DNA of 64,000 nt, from NCBI RefSeq assembly GCF_027887165.1, contig NC_077234.1, forward strand, positions 245,394,658 through 245,458,657, given 5' to 3'. Position numbers and translations under genes: made by a program. The notes under the pieces were generated by a model that was not told the origin of the DNA, did no database searches, and was given only the letters and a program-made list of their open reading frames with translations. Below are positions 50,301-63,700 of the stretch, piece by piece; the first letter of the stretch is position 1, and each line of letters opens with the position of its first letter. The DNA comes from Monodelphis domestica (taxonomy: Eukaryota; Chordata; Mammalia; Didelphimorphia; Didelphidae).

Positions 50301-52353
50301 GAGGATGGGGGCAAGGGTGAGGCAATGCTCCCTGGGCATAGATAGCGTCATCACAAGGAAGATGGGGGCAAGGGTGAGGCAATGCTACCTGAGCATAGAT
50401 AGCGTCATCACAAGGAGGATGGGGGCAAGGGTGAGGCAATACTACCTGGGCATAGATAGCGTCATCACAAGCAGGATGGGGGCAAGGGTGAGCCAATACT
50501 ACCTGGGCCTAGATAGATTCATCACAAGGTGGATGGGGGCAATACTACCTGGGCATAGATAGCGTCATCACAAGGAGGATGGGGGTAAGGGTGAGGCAAT
50601 GCTACCTGAGCCTAGATAGCGTCATCACAAGGCGGATGTGGGCAAGGGTGAGGCAATACTACCTGAGCCTAGATAGCGTCATCACAAGGAGGGTGGGGTC
50701 AAGGGTGAGGCAATACTACCTGAGCATAGATAGCATCATCACAAGAAGGATGGGGGCAATACTACCTGAGCATAGATTGCGTCATCACAAGGAGGATGGG
50801 GCCAATACTACCTGGGCATAAATAGCGTCATCACAAGGAGGATGGGGGCAAGGGTGAGGCAATACTACCTGGGCATAAATGGCATCATCACAAGGAGGAT
50901 GCGGGCAAGGGTGAGGCAATACTACCTGGGCATAAATAGCGTCATCACAAGGAGGATGGGGGCAAGGGTGAGGCAATACTACCTGGTCATAGATAGCATC
51001 ATCACAAGGTGGATGGGGGCAAAGGTGAGGCAATGCTACCTTAGCCTAGATAGCGTCATCACAAGGAGGATGTGGGCAAGAGTGAGGCAATACTACCTGA
51101 GCAAAAATAGCATCATCACAAGGAGGATGGGTGCAAGGGTGAGGCAATACTACCTGAGCATAGATAGCATCATCACAAGGAGGATGGGGGCAAGGGTGAG
51201 GCAATACTACCTGGGCATAGATAGCGTCATCACAAGGAGGATGGGGGCAAGGGTGAGGCAATACTACCTGGGCATAGATAGCGTCATCACAAGGAGGATT
51301 GGGGCAAGGGTGAGGCAATACTACCTGAGCATAGATAGCGTCATCACAAGGAGGATGGGGGCAAGGGTGAGGCAATACTACCTGAGCATAGATAGCGTCA
51401 TCACAAGGAGGATGGGGGCAAGGGTGAGGCAATGCTACCTGGGCATAGATAGCGTCATCACAAGGAGGATGGGGGCAAGGGTGAGGCAATGCTACCTGAG
51501 CATAGATAGCGACATCACAAGGAGGATGGGGGCAAGGGTGAGACAATGCTACCTGGGCATAGATAGCGTCATCACAAGGAGGATGGGGGCAAGGGTGAGG
51601 CTATACTACCTGAGCATAGATAGAATCATCACAAGGAGGATGGGGGCAAGGGTGAGGCAATACTACCTGGGCATAGAGAGCGTCATCACAAGGAGGATGG
51701 GGGCAAGGGTGAGGCAATACTACCTGGGAATAGATAGCATCATCACAAGGAGGATGGGGGCAAGGGTGAGGCAATACTACCTGAGCATAGATAGCGTCAT
51801 CACAAGGAGGATGGGGGCAAGGGTGAGGCAATACTACCTGGGCATAGAGAGCGTCATCACAAGGAGGATGGGGGCAAGGGTGAGGCAATACTACCTGGGC
51901 ATAGAGAGCGTCATCACAAGGAGGATGGGGGCAAGGGTGAGGCAATACTACCTGCGCATAGATAGCGTCATCACAAGGAGGATGGGGGCAAGGGTGAGGC
52001 AATACTACCTGGGCATAGATAGCGTCATCACAAGGAGGATGGGGGCAAGGGTGAGGCAATACTACCTGGGCATAGATGGCGTCATCACAAGGAGGATGGG
52101 GGCAAGGGTGAGGCAATGCTACCTGGGCATAGATAGCGTCATCACAAGGAGGATGGGGGCAAGGGTGAGGCAATGCTACATGAGCATAGATAGCATCATC
52201 ACAAGGAGGATGGGGGCAAGGGTGAGGCAATACTACCTGGGCATAGATAGCGTCATCACAAGGAGGATGGGGGCAAGGGTGAGGCAATACTACCTGGGCA
52301 TAGATAGCATCATCACAAGGAGGATGGGGGCAATACTACCTGAGCTTAGATAG
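41323..52353. repeat. Higher-order repeat copy 3, rearranged
   Basis: Up to about 49,790 it follows copy 2 at an offset of 10,808 bp relative to the second block set (for example 35,936 to 46,744 and 38,607 to 49,415). The offset then falls to 10,249 (40,330 to 50,579), a net loss of 559 bp, equal to nine 57-mers plus one 46-mer. A second fusion near 51,421 joins the 40,593-type block to the distal half of the 42,088-type block. The right boundary given is the end of that fused block. Confidence 0.82.
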
Positions 52354-55300
52354 CGTCATCACAAGTAGGATGGGGGCAATACTACCTGAGCCTAGATAGC
52401 GTCATCACAAGGAGGATGGAGGCAAGGATGAGGCAATACTACTTGAGCATAGATAGCGTCATCACAAGGAGGATGGGGGCAAGGGTGAGGCAATACTACC
52501 TGAGCATAGATAGCGTCATCACAAGGAGGATGGGGGCAATACTACCTGGGCATAGATAGCGTCATCACAAGGAGGATGGGGGCAAGGGTGAGGCAATACT
52601 ACCTGGGCATAGATAGCATCATCACAAGGAGGATGGGGGCAATACTACCTGAGCCTAGATAGCGTCATCACAAGGAGGATGGGGGCAATACTACCTGAGC
52701 CTAGATAGCGTCATCACAAGGAGGATGGGGGCAATACTACCTGAGCCTAGATAGCGTCATCACAAGGAGGATGGGGGCAAGGGTGAGGCAATACTACCTG
52801 GGCATAGATAGCATCATCACAAGGAGGATGGGGGCAAGGGTGAGGCAATGCTACCTGAGCATAGAGAGCGTCATCACAAGGAGGATGGGGGCAAGGGTGA
52901 GGCAATACTACCTGGGCATAGAGAGCGTCCTTAAGAGGAGGATGGGGGCAAGGGTGAGGCAATACTACCTGAGCATAGATAGCGTCATCACAAGGAGGAT
53001 GGGGGCAAGGGTGAGGCAATACTACCTGAGCATAAATAGCATCATCACAAGGAGGATGGTTGCAAGGGTGAGGCAATACTACCTGGGCATAGATAGCGTC
53101 ATCACAAGGAGGATGGGGGCAAGGGTGAGGCAATACTACCTGGGCATAGATAGCATCATCACAAGGAGGATGGGGCCAATACTACCTGAGCCTAGATAGC
53201 GTCATCACAAGGAGGATGGGGGCAATACTACCTGAGAATAGATAGCATCATCACAAGGAGGATGGGGGCAAGGGTGAGGCAATACTACCTGAGCATAGAT
53301 AGCATAATCACAAGGAGGATGGGGGCAAGGGTGAGGCAATACTACCTGAGCATAGATAGCGTCATCACAAGGAGGATGGGGGCAAGGGTGAGGCAATACT
53401 ACCTGAGCATAGATAGCATCATCACAAGGAGGATGGGGGCAAGGGTGAGGCAATACTACCTGAGCATAGATAGCATCATCACAAGGAGGATGGGGGCAAG
53501 GGTGAAGCAATACTACCTGAGCATAGATAGCATCATCACAAGGAGGATGGGGGCAAGGGTGAGGCAATACTACCTGAGCATAGATAGCGTCATCACAAGG
53601 AGGATGGGGGCAAGGGTGAGGCAATACTACCTGGTCATAGATAGCGTCATCACAAGGAGGATGGGGGCAAGGGTGACGCAATACTAACTGAGCATAGATA
53701 GCGTCATCACAAGGAGCATGGGGGCAAGGGTGAGGCAATACTACCTGAGCATAGATAGCGTCATCACAAGGAGGATGGGGGCAAGGGTGAGGCAATGCTC
53801 CCTGGGCATAGATAGCGTCATCACAAGGAAGATGGGGGCAAGGGTGAGGCAATGCTACCTGAGCATAGATAGCGACATCACAAGGAGGATGGGGGCAAGG
53901 GTGAGGCAATGCTACCTGGGCATAGATAGCGTCATCACAAGGAGGATGGGGGCAAGGGTGAGGCTATACTACCTGAGCATAGATAGAATCATCACAAGGA
54001 GGATGGGGGCAATACTACCTGAGCCTAGATAGCGTCATCACAAGGAGGATGGGGGCAAGGATGAGGCAATACTACTTGAGCATAGATAGCGTCATCACAA
54101 GGAGGATGGGGGCAAGGATGAGGCAACTCTACCTGAGCATAGATAGCGTCATCACAAGGAGGATGGGTGCAAGGGTGAGGCAATGCTACCTGAGCATAGA
54201 TAGCGTCATCACAAGGAGGATGGGGGCAAGGGTGAGGCAATACTACCTGAGCCTAGATAGCGTCATCACAAGGAGGATGGGGGCAAGGGTGAGGCAATAC
54301 TACCTGAGCATAGATAGCGTCATCACAAGGAGGATGGGGGCAAGGGTGAGGCAATACTACCTGGTCATAGATAGCGTCATCACAAGGAGGATGGGCGCAA
54401 GGGTGAGGCAATACTACCTGAGCATAGATAGCGTCATCACAAGGAGGATGGGGGCAAGGGTGAGGCAATGCTACCTGAGCATAGATAGCGTCATCACAAG
54501 GAGGATGGGGGCAAGGGTGAGGCAATACTACCTGGGCATAGATAGCGTCATCACAAGCAGGATGGGGGCAAGGGTGAGCCAATACTACCTGGGCCTAGAT
54601 AGATTCATCACAAGGTGGATGGGGGCAATACTACCTGGGCATAGATAGCGTCATCACAAGGAGGATGGGGGTAAGGGTGAGGCAATACTACCTGAGCATA
54701 GATAGCATCATCACAAGGAGGATGGGGGCAAGGGTGAGGCAATACTACCTGGACATAGATAGCATCATCACAAGGAGGATGGGGGCAAGGGTGAGGCAAT
54801 ACTACCTGGGCATAAATAGCGTCATCACAAGGAGGATGGGGGCAAGGGTGAGGCAATACTACCTGGGCATAGATAGCATCATCACAAGGTGGATGGGGGC
54901 AAGGGTGAGGCAATGCTACCTGAGCCTAGATAGCGTCATCACAAGGCGGATGTGGGCAAGGGTGAGGCAATACTACCTGAGCCTAGATAGCGTCATCACA
55001 AGGAGGGTGGGGTCAAGGGTGAGGCAATACTACCTGAGCATAGATAGCATCATCACAAGAAGGATGGGGGCAATACTACCTGAGCATAGATAACGTCATC
55101 ACAAGGAGGATGGGGCCAATACTACCTGGGCATAAATAGCGTCATCACAAGGAGGATGGGGGCAAGGGTGAGGCAATACTACCTGGGCATAAATGGCATC
55201 ATCACAAGGAGGATGCGGGCAAGGGTGAGGCAATACTACCTGGGCATAAATAGCGTCATCACAAGGAGGATGGGGGCAAGGGTGAGGCAATACTACCTGG

Positions 55301-58300
55301 ACATAGATAGCATCATCACAAGGAGGATGGGGGCAAGGGTGAGGCAATACTACCTGGGCATAAATAGCGTCATCACAAGGAGGATGGGGGCAAGGGTGAG
55401 GCAATACTACCTGGGCATAGATAGCATCATCACAAGGTGGATGGGGGCAAGGGTGAGGCAATGCTACCTGAGCCTAGATAGCGTCATCACAAGGCGGATG
55501 TGGGCAAGGGTGAGGCAATACTACCTGAGCCTAGATAGCGTCATCACAAGGAGGGTGGGGTCAAGGGTGAGGCAATACTACCTGAGCATAGATAGCATCA
55601 TCACAAGAAGGATGGGGGCAATACTACCTGAGCATAGATAGCGTCATCACAAGGAGGATGGGGCCAATACTACCTGGGCATAAATAGCGTCATCACAAGG
55701 AGGATGGGGGCAAGGGTGAGGCAATACTACCTGGGCATAAATGGCATCATCACAAGGAGGATGCGGGCAAGGGTGAGGCAATACTACCTGGGCATAAATA
55801 GCGTCATCACAAGGAGGATGGGGGCAAGGGTGAGGCAATACTACCTGGTCATAGATAGCATCATCACAAGGTGGATGGGGGCAAAGGTGAGGCAATGCTA
55901 CCTGAGCCTAGATAGCGTCATCACAAGGAGGATGTGGGCAAGAGTGAGGCAATACTACCTGAGCAAAAATAGCATCATCACAAGGAGGATGGGTGCAAGG
56001 GTGAGGCAATACTACCTGAGCATAGATAGCATCATCACAAGGAGGATGGGGGCAAGGGTGAGGCAATACTACCTGGGCATAGATAGCGTCATCACAAGGA
56101 GGATGGGGGCAAGGGTGAGGCAATGCTACCTGGGCATAGATAGCGTCATCACAAGGAGGATGGGGGCAAGGGTGAGGCAATTCTACCTGAGCATAGATAG
56201 CGTCATCACAACGAGTATTGGGGCAAGGGTGAGGCAATACTACCTGGGCATAGAGAGCGTCATCACAAGGAGGATGTGGGCAAGGGTGAGGCAATACTAC
56301 CTGGGCATAGATAGCGTCATCACACGGTGGATGGGAGCAAGGGTGAGGCAATACTACCTGGGCCAAGATAGCATCATCACAAGCAGGATGGGGACAATAC
56401 TACCTGAGCCTAGATAACGTCATCACAAGGAGGATGGGGGCAATACTACCTGAGCATAGATAGCGTCATCACAAGGAGGATGGGGGCAAGGGTGAGCCAA
56501 TACTACCTGGGCCTAGATAGCATCATCACAAGGTGGATGGGGGCAATACTACCTGGGCATAGATAGCGTCATCACAAGGAGGATGGGGGCAAGGGTGAGG
56601 CAATACTACCTGGGCCTAGATAGCGTCATCACAAGGAGGATGGGGGCAAGGGTGAGGCAATATTACCTGAGCATAGGTAGCATCATCACAAGGAGGATGG
56701 GGGCAAGGGTGAGGCAATACTACCTGGGCATGGATAGCATCATCACAAGGAGGATGGGGGCAATACTACCTGGGCCTAGATAGCGTCATCACAAGGAGGA
56801 TGGGGGCAATACTACCTGAGCATAGATAGCGTCATCACAAGGAGGATGGGGGCAAGGGTGAGCCAATACTACCTGGGCCTAGATAGCATCATCACAAGGT
56901 GGATGGGGGCAATACTACCTGGGCATAGATAGCGTCATCACAAGGAGGATGGGGGCAAGGGTGAGGCAATATTACCTGAGCATAGATAACATCATCACAA
57001 GGAGGATGGGGGCAAGGGTGAGGCAATACTACCTGGGCATAGATAGCATCATAACAAGGAGGATGGGGGCAAGGATGAGGCAATACTACCTGGTCATAAA
57101 TAGCGTCATCACAAGGAGGATGGGGGCAAGGGTGAGGCAATACTACCTGGGCATAGATAGCATCATCACAAGGAGGATGGGGGCAAGGGTGAGGCAATAC
57201 TACCTGGGCATAAATAGCATCATCACAAGGAGGATGGGGGCAAAGGTGAGGCAATACTACCTGGGCATAAATAGCGTCATCACAAGGAGGATGGGGGCAA
57301 CGGTGAGGCAATACTACCTGGGCATAGATAGCATCATCACAAGGTGGATGGGGGCAAGGGTGAGGCAATGCTACCTGAGCCTAGATAGCGTCATCACAAG
57401 GAGGATATGGGCAAGGGTGAGGCAATACTACCTGAGCCTAGATAGCGTCATCACAAGGAGGATGGGGTCAAGGGTGAGGCAATACTACCTGAGCATAGAT
57501 AGCATCATCACAAGGAGGATGGGGGCAAGGGTGAGGCAATACTACCTTAGCATAGATAGCATCATCACAAGGAGGATGGGGACAAGGGTGAGGCAATACT
57601 ACCTGGGCATAGATAGCGTCATCACAAGTAGGATGGTGGCAAGGGTGAGGCAATACTACCTGAGCATAGATAGCGACATCACAAGGAGGATGGGGGCAAG
57701 GGTGAGGCAATACTACCTGAGCATAGATAGCATCATCACAAGGAGGATGGGGGCAAGGGTGAGGCAATACTACCTGGGCATAGATAGCGTCATCACAAGG
57801 AGGATGGGGGCAAGGATGAGGCAATACTACCTGGGCATAGATAGCGTCATCACAAGGAGGATGGGGGCAAGGGTGAGGCAATGCTACCTGGGCATAGATA
57901 ACGTCATCACAAGGAGGATGGGGGCAAGGGTGAGGCAATGCTACCTGAGCATAGATAGCGTCATCACAAGGAGTATTGGGGCAAGGGTGAGGCAATACTA
58001 CCTGGGCATAGAGAGCGTCATCACAAGGAGGATGGGGGCAAAGGTGAGGCAATACTACCTGGGCATAGATAGCGTCATGACAAGGAGGATGGGGGCAAGG
58101 GTGAGGCAATACTAACTGGGCCTAGATAACATCATCACAAGGTGGATGGGGGCAATACTACCTGGGCATAGATAGTGTCATCACAAGGAGGATGGGGGCA
58201 AGGGTGAGGCAATACTACCTGGGCATAGATAGCATCATCACAAGGTGGATGGGGGCAATACTACCTGGGCATAGATAGCGTCATCACAAGGAGGATGGGG

Positions 58301-60743
58301 GCAATACTACCTGAGCATAGATAGCGTCATCACAAGGAGGAATGGGGCAATACTACCTGAGCATAGATAGCATCATCACAAGGAGGATGGGGGCAAGGGT
58401 GAGGCAATACTACCTGAGCATAGATAGCGTCATCACAAGGAGGATGGGGTAAGGGTGAGGCAATACTAACTCAGCATAGATAGCATCATCACAAGGAAGA
58501 TGGGGGCAAGGGTGAGGCAATACTACCTGAGCATAGATAGCATCATCACAAGGAGGATGGGGGCAAGGGTGAGGCAATACTACCTGGGCATAGATAGCGT
58601 CATCACAAGGAGGATGGGGGCAAGGGTGAGGCAATACTACCTGAGCATAGATAGCATCATCACAAGGAGGATGGGGGCAAGGGAGAGGCAATACTACCTG
58701 GGCATAGATAGCGTCATCACAAGGAGGATGGGGGCAAGGGTGAGGCAATACTACCTTGGCATAGATAGCGTCATCACAAGGAGGGTGGAGGCAAGGGTTA
58801 GGCAATGCTACCTGGGCATAGATAGCGTCATCACAAGGAGGATGGGGGCAAGGGTGAGGCAATACTACCTGGGCATAGATAGCGTCATCACAAGGAGGAT
58901 GGGGGCAAGGGTGAGGCAATACTACCTGGGCATAGATAGCGTCATCACAAGGAGGATGGGGGCAAGGGTGAGGCAATACTACCTGGGCATAGATAGAGTC
59001 ATCACAAGGAGGATGGGGGCAAGGGTGAGGCAATAATACCTGGGCCTAGATAGAATCATAACAAGGTGGATGGGGGCAATACTACCTGGGCATAGATAGC
59101 CTCATCACAAGGAGGATGGGGGCAAGGGTGAGGCAATACTACCTGAGCATAGGTAGCATCATCACAAGGAGGATGGGGCCAAGGGTGAGGCAATACTACC
59201 TGGGCATAGATAGCATCATCACAAGGTGGATGGGGGCAATACTACCTGGGCATAGATAGCGTCATCACAAGGAGGATGGGGGCAATACTACCTGAGCATA
59301 GATAGCATCATCACAAGGACGATGGGGGCAAGGGTGACGCAATACTACCTGAGCATAGATAGCGTCATCACAAGGAGGATGGGGGCAAGGGTGAGGCAAT
59401 ACTACCTGGGCATAGATAGAGTCATCACAAGGAGGATGGGGGCAAGGGTGAGGGAATACTACCTGAGCATACATAGCATCATCACAAGGAGGATGGGGGC
59501 AAGGGTGAGGCAATACTACCTGGGCATAGATAGCGTCATCACAAGGAGGATGGGGGCAAGGGTGAGGCAATACTACCTTGGCATAGATAGCGTCATCACA
59601 AGGAGGATGGAGGCAAGGGTGAGGCAATGCTACTTGGGCATAGATAGCGTCATCACAAGGAGGATGGGGGCAAGGTTGAGGTAATGCTACCTGAGCATAG
59701 ATAGCATCATCACAAGGAGGATTGGGGCAAGGGTGAGGCAATACTACTTGAGCATAGATAGCGTCATCACAAGGAGGATGGGGGCAAGGATGAGGCAATA
59801 CTACCTGAGCATAGATAGCGTCATCACAAGGAGGATGGGGGCAAGGGTGAGGCAATGCTACCTGAGCATAGATAGCGTCATCACAAGGAGAATGGGGGCA
59901 AGGGTGAGGCAATACTACCTGAGCATAGATAGCGTCATCACAAGGAGGATGGGGGCAAGGGTGAGGCAATGCTACCTGGGCATAGATAGCGTCATCACAA
60001 GGAGGATGGGGGCAAGGGTGAGGCAATGCTACCTGAGCATAGATAGCGTCATCACAAGGAGGATGGGGGCAAGGGTGAGGCAATACTACCTGGGCATAGA
60101 TAGCGTCATCACAAGGAGGATGGGGGCAAGGGTGAGCCAATACTACCTGGGCCTAGATAGATTCATCACAAGGTGGATGGGGGCAATACTACCTGGGCAT
60201 AGATAGCGTCATCACAAGGAGGATGCGGGTAAGGGTGAGGCAATACTACCTGAGCATAGATAGCATCATCACAAGGAGGATGGGGGCAAGGGTGACGCAA
60301 TACTACCTGGGCATAGATAGCATCATCACAAGGAGGATGGGGGCAAGGGTGAGGCAATACTACCTGGCCATAAATAGCGTCATCACAAGGAGGATGGGGG
60401 CAAGGGTGAGGCAATACTACCTGGGCATAGATAGCATCATCACAAGGTGGATGGGGGCAAGGGTGAGGCAATGCTACCTGAGCCTAGATAGCGTCATCAC
60501 AAGGCGGATGTGGGCAAGGGTGAGGCAATACTACCTGAGCCTAGATAGCGTCATCACAAGGAGGATGGGGTCAAGGGTGAGGCAATACTACCTGAGCATA
60601 GATAGCATCATCACAAGAAGGATGGGGGCAATACTACCTGAGCATAGATAGCGTCATCACAAGGAGGATGGGGGCAAGGGTGAGGCAATACTACCTGGGC
60701 ATAGATAGCGTCATCACAAGGAGGATGGGGGCAAGGGTGAGGC
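52354..60743. repeat. Distal mosaic portion of the array
   Basis: Recognisable blocks from the main higher-order unit recur out of order. The 24,706/39,714 block is at 54,049, and the 25,585/40,593 block is at 55,704 with a locally duplicated version at 55,156. Unit variants such as GGTGGATGG, CATAAATAG and CCTAGATAG are common and copies are less uniform than in 15-52 kb. Confidence 0.75.
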
Positions 60744-63700
60744 AATAATACCTGGGCCTAGATAGAATCATCACAAGGTGGATGAGGGCAATACTACCTG
60801 GGCATAGATAGCCTCATCACAAGGAGGATGGGGGCAAGGGTGAGGCAATACTACCTGAGCATAGGTAGCATCATCACAAGGAGGATGGGGCAAAGGTGAG
60901 GCAATGCTACCTGAGACTAGATAGCGTCATCACAAGGAGGATGTGGGCAAGAGTGAGGCAATACTACCTGAGCAAAAATAGCATCATCACAAGGAGGATG
61001 GGTGCAAGGGTGAGGCAATACTACCTGAGCATAGATAGCATCATCACAAGGAGGATGGGGGCAAGGGTGAGGCAATACTACCTGGGCATAGATAGCGTCA
61101 TCACAAGGAGGATGGGGGCAAGGGTGAGGCAATACTACCTGGGCATAGATAGCGTCATCACAAGGAGGATGGGGGCAAGGGTGAGGCAATGCTACCTGGG
61201 CATAGATAGCGTCATCACAAGGAGGATGGGGGCAAGGGTGAGGCAATGCTACCTGAGCATAGATAGCGTCATCACAAGGAGTATTGGGGCAAGGGTGAGG
61301 CAATACTACCTGGCCATAGAGAGCGTCATCACAAGGAGGATGTGGGCAAGGGTGAGGCAATACTACCTGGGCATAGATAGCGTCATCACAAGGTGGATGG
61401 GGGCAAGGGTGAGGCAATACTACCTGGGCCAAGATAGCATCATCACAAGGTGGATGGGGGCAATACTACCTGGGCCTAGATAGCGTCATCACAAGGAGGA
61501 TGGGGGCAAGGGTGAGGCAATACTACCTGGACATGGATAGCATCATCACAAGGAGGATGGGGGCAATACTACCTGAGCCTAGATAGCGTCATCACAAGGA
61601 GGATGGGGGCAATACTACCTGAGCATAGATAGCGTCATCACAAGGAGGATGGGGGCAAGGGTGAGCCAATACTACCTGGGCCTAGATAGCATCATCACAA
61701 GGTGGATGGGGGCAATACTACCTGGGCATAGATAGCGTAATCACAAGGAGGATGGGGGCAAGGGTGAGGCAATATTACCTGAGCATAGATAACATCATCA
61801 CAAGGAGGATGGGGGCAAGGGTGAGGCAATACTACCTGGGCATAGATAGCATCATCACATGGAGGATGGGGGCAAGGGTGAGGCAATATTACCTGAGCAT
61901 AGATAACATCATCACAAGGAGGATGGGGGCAAAGGTGAGGCAATACTACCTGGGCATAAATAGCGTCATCACAAGGAGGATGGGGGCAACGGTGAGGCAA
62001 TACTACCTGGGCATAGATAGCATCATCACAAGGTGGATGGGGGCAAGGGTGAGGCAATGCTACCTGAGCCTAGATAGCGTCATCACAAGGAGGATGTGGG
62101 CAAGGGTGAGGCAATACTACCTGAGCCTAGATAGCGTCATCACAAGGAGGATGGGGTCAAGGGTGAGGCAATACTACCTGAGCATAGATAGCATCATCAC
62201 AAGGAGGATGGGGGCAAGGGTGAGGCAATACTACCTGAGCATAGATAGCATCATCACAAGGAGGATGGGGGCAAGGGTGAGGCAATACTACCTGGGCATA
62301 GATAGCGTCATCACAAGTAGGATGGTGGCAAGGGTGAGGCAATACTACCTGAGCATAGATAGCGACATCACAAGGAGGATGGGGGCAAGGGTGAGGCAAT
62401 ACTACCTGAGCATAGATAGCATCATCACAAGGAGGATGGGGGCAAGGGTGAGGCAATACTACCTGGGCATAGATAGCGTCATCACAAGGAGGATGGGGGC
62501 AAGGATGAGGCAATACTACCTGGGCATAGATAGCGTCATCACAAGGAGGATGGGGGCAAGGGTGAGGCAATGCTACCTGGGCATAGATAGCGTCATCACA
62601 AGGAGGATGGGGGCAAGGGTGAGGCAATGCTACCTGAGCATAGATAGCGTCATCACAAGGAGTATTGGGGCAAGGGTGAGGCAATACTACCTCGGCATAG
62701 AGAGCGTCATCACAAGGAGGATGGGGGCAAAGGTGAGGCAATACTACCTGGGCATAGATAGCGTCATGACAATGAGGATGGGGGCAAGGGTGAGGCAATA
62801 ATACCTGGGCCTAGATAGAATCATCACAAGGTGGATGGGGGCAATACTACCTGGGCATAGATAGCCTCATCACAAGGAGGATGGGGGCAAGGGTGAGGCA
62901 ATACTACCTGAGCATAGGTAGCATCATCACAAGGAGGATGGGGCAAAGGTGAGGCAATGCTACCTGAGCCTAGATAGCGTCATCACAAGGAGGATGTGGG
63001 CAAGAGTGAGGCAATACTACCTGAGCAAAAATAGCATCATCACAAGGAGGATGGGTGCAAGGGTGAGGCAATACTACCTGAGCATAGATAGCATCATCAC
63101 AAGGAGGATGGGGGCAAGGGTGAGGCAATACTACCTGGGCATAGATAGCGTCATCACAAGGAGGATGGGGGCAAGGGTGAGGCAATACTACCTGGGCATA
63201 GATAGCGTCATCACAAGGAGGATGGGGGCAAGGGTGAGGCAATGCTACCTGGGCATAGATAGCGTCATCACAAGGAGGATGGGGGCAAGGGTGAGGCAAT
63301 GCTACCTGAGCATAGATAGCGTCATCACAAGGAGTATTGGGGCAAGGGTGAGGCAATACTACCTGGCCATAGAGAGCGTCATCACAAGGAGGATGTGGGC
63401 AAGGGTGAGGCAATACTACCTGGGCATAGATAGCGTCATCACAAGGTGGATGGGGGCAAGGGTGAGGCAATACTACCTGGGCCAAGATAGCATCATCACA
63501 AGGTGGATGGGGGCAATACTACCTGGGCCTAGATAGCGTCATCACAAGGAGGATGGGGGCAAGGGTGAGGCAATACTACCTGGACATGGATAGCATCATC
63601 ACAAGGAGGATGGGGGCAATACTACCTGAGCATAGATAGCGTCATCACAAGGAGGATGGGGGCAAGGGTGAGCCAATACTACCTGGGCCTAGATAGCATC

